From the NCBI RefSeq assembly GCF_001544455.2, contig NZ_FCOC02000012.1, positions 1-64,000 of the forward strand: a stretch of DNA of 64,000 nt. The letters are read 5' to 3'. How positions within the stretch are numbered: position 1 is the stretch's first letter; the number at the start of each line of letters is the position of its first letter. This stretch comes from Caballeronia sordidicola. Its GTDB lineage: Bacteria; Pseudomonadota; Gammaproteobacteria; Burkholderiales; Burkholderiaceae. Under the pieces are notes generated by a model, which ran no database searches, was not told the DNA's origin, and saw only the letters and a program-made list of their open reading frames with translations. The position numbers were made by a program, and so were the translations under genes. This document shows positions 16,823-26,033 of the stretch, in pieces.

Positions 16823-18211
16823 CTATTTGATCCGCTGCGCCAGTTCAACCGCCTTGCCCACATATGATCCGGGCGTCATGGCGAGCAGCAATTGCTTCGC
16901 GTTATTGGGAATGGCAAGTCCGTTAATGAACGCCTGCAGGCCTTCTCGCGTAATGCCCTTGCCGCGCGTCAATTCCTTCAATTGCTCGTACGGATTTTCC
17001 ACGCCGTATCGGCGCATGACGGTTTGAATCGGTTCCGCCAGCACTTCCCAGCAGTTATCCAGATCTTCATTCAGGCGCGCGGCGTTCACTTCGAGCTTGT
17101 CCAGTCCGCGAATCAGCGAATCATAGGAAAGCAGCGAATAGCCGAACGCCACGCCAATATTGCGCAGCACGGTGGAATCTGTCAGGTCGCGCTGCCAGCG
17201 CGAAATGGGCAACTTGTCGGCGAGATGGCGCAGCATTGCATTCGCCATGCCGAGGTTGCCCTCGGAGTTTTCGAAGTCGATGGGATTGACCTTATGCGGC
17301 ATGGTCGATGAACCGATCTCTCCCGCCTTCGTCCGCTGCTTGAAATAGCCGACGGAGATATAACCCCATACGTCCCGATCGAGATCCAGCAGGATGGTGT
17401 TGGCGCGCGAGACGGCGTCGAATAGTTCGGCCATGTAGTCGTGCGGTTCAATCTGAATGGTGTACGGGTTGAATGTCAGCTTCAGCCGGTCCTCGATCAC
17501 ACCTTCCGCGAATGCTTCCCAATCGAATTCCGGATACGCGGAAAGATGCGCGTTGAAGTTGCCGACTGCGCCGTTCATCTTTCCGAGAACGGGCACTTCC
17601 GCGATCCGTTCAATGGCGTTTTGCAAGCGTGCGGCAACGTTCGCCATTTCCTTGCCGAGCGTGGTCGGGCTGGCCGGCTGACCGTGCGTGCGCGAGAGCA
17701 TGGGTTGCGCGGCGTTGTCGTGCGCGAGCTTGATCAGGCGGTCATGCACGGAGCGCAGCGCGGGCAGGATCACGTGTTCGCGCGCGCCCGCGATCATCAT
17801 GCCGTGCGACGTATTGTTGATGTCTTCCGACGTGCACGCGAAGTGGATGAATTCGCTCGCACGCTCGAGTTCCGGCTGACCCTTGACGGATTCCTTGAGC
17901 CAGTACTCGACGGCTTTCACGTCGTGATTCGTGACCTTTTCGATGTCCTTGATGCGCGCCGCGTCGTGCGCGGTGAAGCGTTCGGCGAGTTGCAGCAGGA
18001 AGTTTTCCGATGCTTCGGAAAAAGGCGGGATTTCATCGAAACCGGCCTGCGAAAGTGCGATCAGCCAGTGAATTTCCACCTTCACGCGGTGTTTCATGAA
18101 CGCGTACTCGGACAACCAGTCGCGCAGCGCTTCGGTTTTGGCGGCATAGCGGCCGTCGAGCGGCGAAAGCGCGGTGAGCGCGAAAAGGGTATCGGGACGG
18201 GTATCGGACAT
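16823..18211 (-). CDS. purB: Adenylosuccinate lyase
   Basis: 462 residues from MSDTRPDTL. Fumarase/aspartase superfamily; it releases fumarate from adenylosuccinate and from SAICAR in purine synthesis. The signature SSTMPHKVNPIDFENSEGN is intact (~ residues 295-313), and TSEDINNTSHG and SRTHGQPASPTTLGKE supply the other active-site segments. The E. coli-type PurB length is matched. It stands alone on the minus strand with its own terminator. Confidence 0.97.
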   Translation of the reverse strand: MSDTRPDTLFALTALSPLDGRYAAKTEALRDWLSEYAFMKHRVKVEIHWLIALSQAGFDEIPPFSEASENFLLQLAERFTAHDAARIKDIEKVTNHDVKAVEYWLKESVKGQPELERASEFIHFACTSEDINNTSHGMMIAGAREHVILPALRSVHDRLIKLAHDNAAQPMLSRTHGQPASPTTLGKEMANVAARLQNAIERIAEVPVLGKMNGAVGNFNAHLSAYPEFDWEAFAEGVIEDRLKLTFNPYTIQIEPHDYMAELFDAVSRANTILLDLDRDVWGYISVGYFKQRTKAGEIGSSTMPHKVNPIDFENSEGNLGMANAMLRHLADKLPISRWQRDLTDSTVLRNIGVAFGYSLLSYDSLIRGLDKLEVNAARLNEDLDNCWEVLAEPIQTVMRRYGVENPYEQLKELTRGKGITREGLQAFINGLAIPNNAKQLLLAMTPGSYVGKAVELAQRIK

Positions 18212-18320
18212 GGGCGGGCCGCGGAAAAGAGGCGAAAGGGGAAGCAGAGATTTTAACATTTGCAAACCGGCCGCCGAACGACATGTAGATCGAGGACCTT
18301 TGGTCTAAATCCTAATTGTG

Positions 18321-18328
18321 TGCTAGCA
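18321..18328. promoter_or_regulatory. Palindrome upstream of the toxin-antitoxin pair
   Basis: TGCTAGCA, a perfect 8-bp palindrome 37 bp before the antitoxin start. FitA/VapB antitoxins repress their own operon by binding such inverted repeats; binding here is inferred. Confidence 0.4.
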
Positions 18329-18364
18329 TTGCAGTCAATGACAGCAAACGAGGCATATTTTTCA

Positions 18365-18619
18365 ATGGCAACGCTGACAATTCGGAATCTGGATGACCAG
18401 GTAAAGGCATTGCTCCGTGTGGAGGCGGCCCGGCATGGCCGTTCCATGGAGGAGGAGGTGCGAGTGATCCTGCAGAATGCGTTGACGGGAGCCGCGAACC
18501 CGACTGGCTCGATTGGTTTAGGCAGCCGTATTCATCAACGTTTTGCCCACTTGGCCGACGCCGGCCTGACATTGCCGGAGCGCAATGAAAAGCCGCGATC
18601 CGCTGAGTTTCTGGAATGA
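18365..18619 (+). CDS. FitA/VapB-type ribbon-helix-helix antitoxin
   Basis: 84 residues from MATLTIRNLDD. The N-terminal MATLTIRNLDDQVKALLRV segment is the FitA-like ribbon-helix-helix fold, followed by RHGRSMEEEVRVIL. The C-terminal half would wrap the toxin. The stop overlaps the toxin start as ATGA, so the two are coupled. The family represses its own promoter and neutralises the partner RNase. A longer upstream frame from 18260 has no ribosome site. Confidence 0.88.
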   Translation: MATLTIRNLDDQVKALLRVEAARHGRSMEEEVRVILQNALTGAANPTGSIGLGSRIHQRFAHLADAGLTLPERNEKPRSAEFLE

Positions 18620-19038
18620 TCGTTCTGGACACGAACGTCCTGTCGGAAATCATGCGGGCCGACCCTGACGAAAACGTACTCGCCTGGCTGGACTCCCAAA
18701 ACGTACCGGACTTGCAGACCACGGCTATCACGATCGCGGAGTTGTTGTATGGCGTTGCGCGTCTGCCGCATGGCCGACGCAAAAGCGGCTTGCGCGGCGC
18801 CATAGAAACAATGCTCGAGGGCGAACTTGCAGGCAAGGTGCTGCCTTTCGACCATATTTCCGCGCACCGGTACGCCCTGCTCGTGGCTGAACGCGAGGCG
18901 CAAGGCCGGCCAATCAGTTCCGCCGATGCGCAAATTGCCGCCATCTGTCACAGCCGCGACGCAATGCTTGCCACGCGAAACGTCAAGGACTTCGAAGGAA
19001 CGGGCGTTTTTGTCATCGACCCGTGGATCGCCGCGTAG
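18616..19038 (+). CDS. FitB/VapC-type PIN-domain RNase toxin
   Basis: 140 residues, one PIN domain. The acidic residues expected for metal-dependent RNase activity are all present: D5 (VLDTNVLSE), E42 (TIAELLYG), D104 (SSADAQIAA) and D125 (RNVKDF). The preceding gene is its antitoxin, overlapping by four bases. The toxin would block translation by cutting tRNA or rRNA when the antitoxin is degraded; the actual target is unknown. Confidence 0.92.
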   Translation: MIVLDTNVLSEIMRADPDENVLAWLDSQNVPDLQTTAITIAELLYGVARLPHGRRKSGLRGAIETMLEGELAGKVLPFDHISAHRYALLVAEREAQGRPISSADAQIAAICHSRDAMLATRNVKDFEGTGVFVIDPWIAA

Positions 19039-19067
19039 CATGTTTGCGGCTGTTTCCGCTTATCGGT

Positions 19068-19781
19068 TCACTTGCCCCGCAGCGCCCGATCCAGCGCTTC
19101 CAGTTGCGCCGCTGTCCCGACATTCTCCCATCGCCCTTCATACAGCTCGCCCGTAGCGCGTCCCGCCGCGACTGTTTCCTGGTAATACGGTGTCAAGGCG
19201 CGCCGGGTGTTCGGTGCGAGATCGCGGAACATGCGGGTATCGTATAGACCGATGTTGCCGAACGTGTAGCGTTGCGCGCCATCCAGAGAAAGCGTTCCAT
19301 TGAGTTCGAGAGCGAAATCCCCGTGCATGTGAAACGGTGGATTGGGAACCATGACCAGATGCATCGCCGGCTCGGATGCAAGCGCCAACGCCTGCGCGCG
19401 CGCTCGCAAACTCGCATAGTCGAAATCGCAGAACACGTCGCCGCTGACGGCCAGGAAAACCGCCGGCTCGTCTTGCGTTTCCAGCAACGGCCGCGCCTTC
19501 GCGATCCCGCCCGCCGTCTCCAGCGCATGCATTTCGTGCGAGTAGCGGATCTCGACGCCCCAGCGCGAACCGTCGCCCAGATTCGATTGAAGCATCCGTC
19601 CAAGCCACGCGTGATTGATCACGATGACTTCAAACCCCGCCGCCGCCAGCCGTTCGATTTGCCAGACAATCAGCGCCTTGCCGCCGACTTTCAGCAGTGG
19701 CTTGGGGCACGTATCCGTCAGTGGCCGCATGCGTTCGCCGCGCCCGGCGGCAAAGATCATTGCAGTATTCAAGGCGCTCAT
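19068..19781 (-). CDS. murU: N-acetylmuramate alpha-1-phosphate uridylyltransferase
   Basis: 237 residues from MSALNTAMIFAAG. Nucleotidyltransferase fold with the signature AAGRGERMRPLTDTCPKPL at the N-terminus and a sugar-binding FGNIGLYD region. It makes UDP-MurNAc from MurNAc-1-phosphate in the MurNAc recycling route. The start overlaps the amgK stop by one base (TGATG). The AmgK-MurU bypass is known in Pseudomonas and relatives, where it lowers fosfomycin sensitivity. The pair is divergent from lptD, the usual location. Confidence 0.9.
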   Translation of the reverse strand: MSALNTAMIFAAGRGERMRPLTDTCPKPLLKVGGKALIVWQIERLAAAGFEVIVINHAWLGRMLQSNLGDGSRWGVEIRYSHEMHALETAGGIAKARPLLETQDEPAVFLAVSGDVFCDFDYASLRARAQALALASEPAMHLVMVPNPPFHMHGDFALELNGTLSLDGAQRYTFGNIGLYDTRMFRDLAPNTRRALTPYYQETVAAGRATGELYEGRWENVGTAAQLEALDRALRGK

Positions 19782-20806
19782 CAGAACGTATATCCCACAT
19801 CCACCGCGCGGCCTTCGAGCGTGTCGAGCAAGCGTGCGAACGGCCGCAACGGCCTGTAGCGCTCGGAAACCTTCCTGGCATAGCCGATAAACCTCGGCAG
19901 ATCGGCGAGATACTGCGGTTTTCCATCGCGATGATAAATCCGCGCGAAAAGCCCAAGCACCTTGATATGGCGCTGCAATCCCATCCATTCGATCTGCCGG
20001 TAAAACTCGCCGAAGTCGGCATCGACGGGCAATCCGGCTCGGCGCGCGCCTTCCCAGTAGTAGACGAAGCAATCGAGCTCGAATTCTTCTTCCCAACTGA
20101 TGAACGCGTCGCGCAACAGCGACGCAATGTCATAGCTCAATGGGCCATAAACCGCGTCCTGAAAGTCGAGCACGCCGGGATTGGGTTCGGCGACCATGAG
20201 GTTGCGCGGCATGAAGTCACGCAGCATGAAAACCTGCGGCTGGGCCAGCGCGCTCTGCACGAGCACGTTGAAGGTCTCATCGAGCACCTTGCGTTCGGAC
20301 GCTTCCAGCGTATGGCCAAGATGGCGCGCCGCGAACCACTCGGGCATCAACTCCATTTCGCGGCGTAAAAACGCTTCGTCGAAAGCGGGCAAAACGCCTT
20401 CCCGCGATGTCACTTGGAACCTGATCAACGCATCTATGGCCGCGCGCATCAGCGGGCGGGCGTTTTTTTCGTTGAGCACGGAGAGGTAGGTCGTGGTGCC
20501 GAGATCCGTCACCAGCATGAAGCCGGCATCGAAATCGGCCTCGAGAATCTGCGGCACGTGCACGCCGGCGTCGCGCAGCAACCCCGCGACCTGCACGAAC
20601 TCGCGGCATTTTTCGGGCGGCGGGGCGTCGACGGCAATCAGCGTATGTCCAAACCCGCTTTCGGCAGTCAGCCGGAAATAGCGGCGAAAACTGGCGTCGG
20701 CGGAAGCGGGTGCAAGCGTTGAAAGATCCAGCCGATACCGCCCAGTCACAGTTTGTAGCCAGTCGTGAAGCTGTGTAAGGCGAAAATCAGGGGTTTGGGG
20801 CGTCAT
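19781..20806 (-). CDS. amgK: N-acetylmuramate/N-acetylglucosamine anomeric kinase
   Basis: 341 residues from MTPQTPDFRLTQL; a longer frame beginning at 20950 has no support. Aminoglycoside phosphotransferase-like kinase fold. The catalytic loop reads LRDFMPRNLM: Asp and Asn are kept, but the usual His of the HxD loop is Leu. The metal-binding segment is VLDFQDA. It phosphorylates MurNAc or GlcNAc at C1, supplying MurU. It is translationally coupled to murU. Confidence 0.88.
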   Translation of the reverse strand: MTPQTPDFRLTQLHDWLQTVTGRYRLDLSTLAPASADASFRRYFRLTAESGFGHTLIAVDAPPPEKCREFVQVAGLLRDAGVHVPQILEADFDAGFMLVTDLGTTTYLSVLNEKNARPLMRAAIDALIRFQVTSREGVLPAFDEAFLRREMELMPEWFAARHLGHTLEASERKVLDETFNVLVQSALAQPQVFMLRDFMPRNLMVAEPNPGVLDFQDAVYGPLSYDIASLLRDAFISWEEEFELDCFVYYWEGARRAGLPVDADFGEFYRQIEWMGLQRHIKVLGLFARIYHRDGKPQYLADLPRFIGYARKVSERYRPLRPFARLLDTLEGRAVDVGYTF

Positions 20807-21088
20807 AAATTCTAAGGGTGAAACGTCTTGCCATATAATACCCCACGACTTTTTTAAGCATTCCGTTTGCATCGCGTGTAACGCCCGGCGCCCCGGCCTG
20901 CAAGAAGCCATGACGGCTTTGCGCAGGACGGGAGTTACCGCCCGCACCATCCATCGATCGATTCATTTTCGTTCGCAGCGAACCGAGAACTCCGGTGGCG
21001 CGAGTTCCGGTGGCTGTGCCCGGCTGCTCGCGCCTTCAGGTGTCGAGCGTCGAGCGCCGAGCGTGACGCGATTGAACAGCACTCAAAC
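20807..21088. other. Divergent amgK-lptD intergenic region
   Basis: 282 bp. TATAAT at 20834-20839 could be a -10 box, but no good -35 was seen for either direction. No gene supported. Confidence 0.35.
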
Positions 21089-23476
21089 ATGCCGCCACGA
21101 CAGCTTTCCAAACCAGTTTTATCGCGCCCATTGCGTGATCCGCGGCCACGCAGGCGGCGGCTGTTCGCGGCGTTGATTGCGGTGCCGGGCCTCATGCCGG
21201 CCCTCGCGCACGCCCAGTTGTCGGGCCCCGCCGCGGACACCCAGCCGCTCGGCGACCCGTGGAGCCTGCGGCTTGCGCCCCAGCTCGAAGAACGGCCGCT
21301 CAGGCAGGGCGACCAGCCGGCCACGTTCGTGCTGGGCGACCGCACCAACGGCACAGCCGACCAGGACATGGCGGCGAAGGGTTCCGCGGAGTTGCGCCGC
21401 AACACGTCGGTGATCAAGTCGGATGCGCTGCACTACGACCAGGACACCGACATGGCCGACGCTTACGGCAATGTCAGGATCTTCAACAACGGCAATAGGT
21501 TCGTTGGCCCGGAAGCGCATTTGAAGGTGGAAGCGAACGAGGGTTACATGACGAACCCGAAGTACCGCTTCAACCTGTCGAACGGTTCGGGCAGCGCGGC
21601 GCGCGCGGACCTGATCGACGACGAGCAGACGCGCGTGGACCACGGCACGTACACGGCATGTTCGTGCGAAACGGACCCGGCGTGGTACATCAAGGGCACA
21701 TCGTTTGATTTCGATACCGGCGCGAACGAAGGCGTGGCCCACAACGGCGTGCTGTTCTTCCAGGGCGTGCCGGTGTTCGCGAGCCCGTGGATGTCGTTTC
21801 CGCTTACCGGCGAACGCCGCAGCGGGATCTTGCCGCCCACGGTATCGCTGAATTCAACAACCGGTTTTGAAATCTCGCTGCCGTATTACTTCAATATCGC
21901 GCCGAACCGCGATCTGGTGGTGACACCGCGTCTCATGACGCGGCGCGGGCTTCAGTTGCAGTCGACCTTCCGGTATTTGTCGCCTACGTATTCGGGCACC
22001 ATTACCGGCGAATTCCTGCCGAACGACATGCAGACGCATACGAACCGCTATGCGATCTACATTCAGCATCAGCAGAATTTCGGCGGCGGCTTCGCGGGTT
22101 ACATCAACTACAACAAGGTCTCGGACAGCCAGTATCCGGAAGACCTCGGCAACGCCGCGAACCAGTTCCTGAACGGCACGCAAGTGCTGTATCAGCAGGA
22201 AGCCGGGTTGACCTACAACAACGGCCCGTGGTCCATCATCGCCCGCGAGCAGCGCTGGCAGACCCTGCCGCCGGCAGTGGCGCCGTATGCGCGCGAGCCG
22301 CAGTTGAACGTGCTGTACAACAAGTACAACGTAGGCGGCTTCGACTACGGCGCGGAGATGGACTACACGCGCTTCACTACCACCGTTGAGGACGCAACGA
22401 AAGGCCAGCGCGCGGTTTTCAACCCGTATTTGAGCTACAGCATCACGGGTCCGGGTTATTTCGTCACGCCGAAGGTCCAGTACCATCTGGCGTCGTACAA
22501 CCTGACCCAGCTTGGCAGCGTGGCTTCCGGCACGCCCGTGGGCCAGCCGAAGAGCCTGACGGAATCCATTCCCACCGTCAGCTTCGACACCGGCCTGATC
22601 TTCGACCGTTCGGTCACGGTGTTCGGGCAGGATTACATCCAGACGCTGGAACCCCGGCTGTACTACGTGTACACGCCGTACCGGAACCAGGAGTTCGCGC
22701 CTATCTTCGATACCGGCCAGGCCGACTTCAGCCTCGCCGAAATCTACACGCCGAACACGTACGCCGGTAACGACCGCATTGCCGACGCAAACCGCCTGAC
22801 GGTTGGCCTGACCTCGCGTTTCATCAACCCGGCGACGGGCGACGAACGCGCGCGTTTTGTCATCGCGCAGCAGTATTATTTCCAGCCGCAGCGCGTCACG
22901 ATCACGGAAGGCCAGCCGCTCGACCAGGCGAAGCATTCCGACCTGATCCTGGGTGCGTCGTTCAAGCTGGGCGCCGGGTTTTCGCAGGAAACCGCGTTCC
23001 AATATAATGCCGACAACAACCAGCTCGTGCGCTCGAGCATTGGTTTCGGATTCAGTCCCGAAGCGCGCAAGGTCATCAATATTGGCTACCGGTACACGCG
23101 GGCGAACGAAACCACGCTGTCCACCCAGCCGATCAACCAGGTTCTGATCTCGGCACAATGGCCGCTTACGCGACACATTTATAGCGTCGGCCGGGTGAAC
23201 TACGACCTGGCAAGCCATCGTCTCGTCGACGGGCTGCTGGGCTTCCAGTACGATGCCGACTGCTGGACGCTCGGCCTCGGCGTGCAGCGTTACGCAAACG
23301 GCGTCAATAGCACCGGTAGTAACAGCGCCGGCACGCGCGTGCTTGCGCAAATGACGTTCAAGGGCCTCTCGAACGTCGATAATGGCCTGACCGCGGCGTT
23401 CCGCGCCGGCGTCAACGGTTATACGCCGCCACCACCGCCGCCCGCGCCGCTTGCGCGTTATACCAATTACGAATGA
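21089..23476 (+). CDS. lptD: LPS-assembly outer-membrane protein LptD
   Basis: 795 residues. A basic N-terminus and hydrophobic stretch (LFAALIAVPGLMPALAHAQ) form a signal peptide. Residues ~75-230 form the OstA/LptA-like jellyroll (HYDQDTDMADAYGNVRI); the rest is the 26-strand barrel. The cysteines CSCETDPAW (~residue 188) and DADCWTLG (~715) are placed for the disulfides needed in LptD. It inserts lipopolysaccharide into the outer leaflet with LptE. Followed by surA, whose chaperone folds LptD. Confidence 0.95.
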   Translation: MPPRQLSKPVLSRPLRDPRPRRRRLFAALIAVPGLMPALAHAQLSGPAADTQPLGDPWSLRLAPQLEERPLRQGDQPATFVLGDRTNGTADQDMAAKGSAELRRNTSVIKSDALHYDQDTDMADAYGNVRIFNNGNRFVGPEAHLKVEANEGYMTNPKYRFNLSNGSGSAARADLIDDEQTRVDHGTYTACSCETDPAWYIKGTSFDFDTGANEGVAHNGVLFFQGVPVFASPWMSFPLTGERRSGILPPTVSLNSTTGFEISLPYYFNIAPNRDLVVTPRLMTRRGLQLQSTFRYLSPTYSGTITGEFLPNDMQTHTNRYAIYIQHQQNFGGGFAGYINYNKVSDSQYPEDLGNAANQFLNGTQVLYQQEAGLTYNNGPWSIIAREQRWQTLPPAVAPYAREPQLNVLYNKYNVGGFDYGAEMDYTRFTTTVEDATKGQRAVFNPYLSYSITGPGYFVTPKVQYHLASYNLTQLGSVASGTPVGQPKSLTESIPTVSFDTGLIFDRSVTVFGQDYIQTLEPRLYYVYTPYRNQEFAPIFDTGQADFSLAEIYTPNTYAGNDRIADANRLTVGLTSRFINPATGDERARFVIAQQYYFQPQRVTITEGQPLDQAKHSDLILGASFKLGAGFSQETAFQYNADNNQLVRSSIGFGFSPEARKVINIGYRYTRANETTLSTQPINQVLISAQWPLTRHIYSVGRVNYDLASHRLVDGLLGFQYDADCWTLGLGVQRYANGVNSTGSNSAGTRVLAQMTFKGLSNVDNGLTAAFRAGVNGYTPPPPPPAPLARYTNYE

Positions 23477-23635
23477 GCACGCGGGTAGAGCCGGTTACGG
23501 CAGAAGTGCCAGCGGTACGCGACAGGGCGTATATTCGTGGGTTGGAGTGCGGCTGGAAAGGTACGAAGGGCACGAAGGGCACGCAGCAGCGCAAGGTAAT
23601 AGGGCCGGTCACCGGCCGCAATCGATGGAGTATCT

Positions 23636-25006
23636 GTGTCAAACATGAACAAGTTTAAGTGGACAACGTTCGCGGCAAGCGCATGCGCCGCGGCTTTCCT
23701 GACCGGCCCCGCGGCGCACGCTCAGGCGTTGTCCACACCGGGCGGCGTGCAGATAGCGGACTCCGTGGTCGCGGTTGTGAACAATGACGTGATCACCGAG
23801 CGCGAGCTCAATGATCGCAGCAATCTCATCGTGCGCCGTTTGCAGCAGCAAAACGCGCCGGTGCCGCCGGCCGCGCAGTTGCAGCGTCAGGTGCTCGACC
23901 AGATGGTGCTGGAACGCATTCAGTTGCAGAAGGCGAACGAGGACAACATCACCATCGACGCCCCGACCGTGCAGCGCACGCTCGAGCGTCTCGCGCAGCA
24001 AAACCAGATGACGCTCGATGTGTATCGTGCGCGCATCGAGGCGCAAGGCGTGCCTTGGGACACTTTTCAGCGCGACGCCCGCACGGAGCTGACGCTCTCG
24101 AAGCTGCGTGAAAAAGAGGTGGACAGCAAGATCACGGTGTCCGACGCGGAAGTCGCGAACTACGTGGCAAGCCAGCGCGGACCGAACGCAGGCGGCGGCA
24201 ACGACCTGCATTTGCAGCACATCATGTTCAAGGTGCCGGAAAACGCGTCGCAGGCTGACATTGCCGCTATTCAGGCAAAGGCCGAAGCCGTGTTGAACGA
24301 AGCACAAAGCGGGACCGACTTCACGAAGCTTGCGAAGAACAACACGCAGGACACCGATGCAGCCAAGGGCGGCGATCTCGGTTTCCGCACGCAGGCTTCG
24401 TTGCCGCCGTCGATTGTGACGGCGGTTTCGTCGCTGCGTCCGAACCAGGTGAATCCGCAACTGATTCGCACCGCAGGCGGCTTCGAAATCATCAAGCTGG
24501 TGGAGCGCCGCACGGGTCAGGGCCAAGCCGCCGATGCGCCGAAGCTCGTGCAAACGCACGTCCGCCACATCCTGCTGCGCGTGACCGACGGCACGTCGGA
24601 ACCGGCGGCACGTCAAAAATTGCTCGAAATCAAGGCGGACGTAGCAAAGGGCGGCGATTTCGCCAACTACGCGCGCACGTACTCTTCGGACGGTTCGGCT
24701 TCGCAGGGTGGCGATCTCGGCTGGATCAGCCCGGGCGAAACCGTGCCGGAATTCGAGCGCGCCATGAACAACCTGAAAGACGGCGAAGTCAGCGATCCGG
24801 TGCGTTCGGAATACGGCTATCACCTGATCCAGGTGCTCGGACGCCGTGAAGCGGAAGGCTCGGTGCAGCAGCAACTCGATCTGGCGCGTCAGGCGATCGG
24901 CCAGCGCAAGGCCGAGCAGGCGTATTCCGACTGGCTGCGCGAACTGCGCGATACCGCTTACGTCCAGTACAAGGGCGCGGCCGCTCAGCAGGCCCTGAAC
25001 CAGTAA
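23636..25006 (+). CDS. surA: Periplasmic chaperone and peptidyl-prolyl isomerase SurA
   Basis: 456 residues using the GTG at 23636, which has GGAG five bases upstream; the ATG at 23645 would be 14 bases from it. Signal peptide ending AAHAQA. SurA N-domain ~30-170 (ADSVVAVVNNDVITERELNDR), then two parvulin domains (LHLQHIMFKV ~193 and THVRHILLRV ~310, with GGDLGW(I)SPGE). It folds outer-membrane proteins, notably LptD encoded just upstream. The spacer to lptD (160 bp) contains short ACGAAGGGC repeats and no gene. Confidence 0.95.
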   Translation: MSNMNKFKWTTFAASACAAAFLTGPAAHAQALSTPGGVQIADSVVAVVNNDVITERELNDRSNLIVRRLQQQNAPVPPAAQLQRQVLDQMVLERIQLQKANEDNITIDAPTVQRTLERLAQQNQMTLDVYRARIEAQGVPWDTFQRDARTELTLSKLREKEVDSKITVSDAEVANYVASQRGPNAGGGNDLHLQHIMFKVPENASQADIAAIQAKAEAVLNEAQSGTDFTKLAKNNTQDTDAAKGGDLGFRTQASLPPSIVTAVSSLRPNQVNPQLIRTAGGFEIIKLVERRTGQGQAADAPKLVQTHVRHILLRVTDGTSEPAARQKLLEIKADVAKGGDFANYARTYSSDGSASQGGDLGWISPGETVPEFERAMNNLKDGEVSDPVRSEYGYHLIQVLGRREAEGSVQQQLDLARQAIGQRKAEQAYSDWLRELRDTAYVQYKGAAAQQALNQ

Positions 25007-25017
25007 AGGTTGTCCGC

Positions 25018-26001
25018 ATGGAACCAGCCGGCCGTGTATTGTCGATAGCCATCACCACCGGGGAACCGGCCGGTGTGGGTCCTGAGTTGACAGTGGCGGC
25101 GCTGGCGCAAGCGGCTGAACGCTGGCCCGGCGTGACGTTCTCGGTGCTGGCCGACCGTGACCTGATGACGGAGCGCGCGGGTGCGTCGGCGTGGCTTTCG
25201 GGCAGTGCGCTGATTGAGATAGAGCATCACGCGCTGAGCGTTCCAGCCAAGGCAGGCACGCTCGACGCCGCGAACGGGCGCTACGTGCTCGGCCTGCTCG
25301 ATACAGCAATCGACGGCGCAATGAGCGGACGGTTCGACGCCATCGTTACGGCGCCGCTGCAGAAAAGCACCATCAACGACGCCGGTGTTCCCTTCACCGG
25401 TCATACCGAGTATCTCGCCGAACGCACGCACACGCCGCGCGTGGTCATGATGCTCGCCGGTTCGGGCGAACGGCCGCTGCGCGTCGCGCTCGCCACCACT
25501 CACTTGCCGCTGAAGGATGTATCGGCGGCGCTGACGGTGGATGGCATTGTCGACACGCTGGACATCATTCATCGTGACCTGAAAGCCATGTTCGGCTTGC
25601 CCCAGCCGCGCATTCTCGTCACCGGACTGAATCCGCATGCGGGCGAAAACGGTTATCTCGGCCGCGAGGAAATCGATGTCATCACGCCAGCACTTGTGCG
25701 TGCGCGCGAAATGGGTATCGACGCGCCGGGCCCGTATCCCGCCGACACGCTGTTCCAGCCGCGTTATCTGAAAGACGCCGATTGCGTACTGGCCATGTTT
25801 CACGACCAGGGCCTGCCGGTCCTGAAGTACGCGACTTTCGGCGAAGGTATCAACGTGACGCTCGGCTTGCCGATCATCCGCACGTCTGTCGATCACGGCA
25901 CCGCGCTCGATCTCGCCGGCACGGGCCGGGCGGACGCGGGCAGCCTGATTGCCGCCATCGATACCGCTGTTGCCATGGCGCGCCATCGTCGCGCGGCCTG
26001 A
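25018..26001 (+). CDS. pdxA: 4-hydroxythreonine-4-phosphate dehydrogenase
   Basis: 327 residues. PdxA family, NAD-dependent step of pyridoxal 5'-phosphate synthesis. The motifs APLQKSTINDAGVPFTGHTE, TGLNPHAGENGYLG (metal His) and MFHDQGLPVLKYATFGEG (third His) are all present. It begins 11 bases after surA and is followed by rsmA, the widely kept surA-pdxA-rsmA order. Confidence 0.96.
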   Translation: MEPAGRVLSIAITTGEPAGVGPELTVAALAQAAERWPGVTFSVLADRDLMTERAGASAWLSGSALIEIEHHALSVPAKAGTLDAANGRYVLGLLDTAIDGAMSGRFDAIVTAPLQKSTINDAGVPFTGHTEYLAERTHTPRVVMMLAGSGERPLRVALATTHLPLKDVSAALTVDGIVDTLDIIHRDLKAMFGLPQPRILVTGLNPHAGENGYLGREEIDVITPALVRAREMGIDAPGPYPADTLFQPRYLKDADCVLAMFHDQGLPVLKYATFGEGINVTLGLPIIRTSVDHGTALDLAGTGRADAGSLIAAIDTAVAMARHRRAA

Positions 26002-26033
26002 TCCCTTATTGCAGTTCCTGACCGGTTTCTTCG

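Noticed and set aside
23473..23658. 61-codon frame overlapping the lptD stop as ATGA
   Set aside because: Runs into surA in another frame and contains short simple repeats (GTKGTKGT); no evidence of coding.
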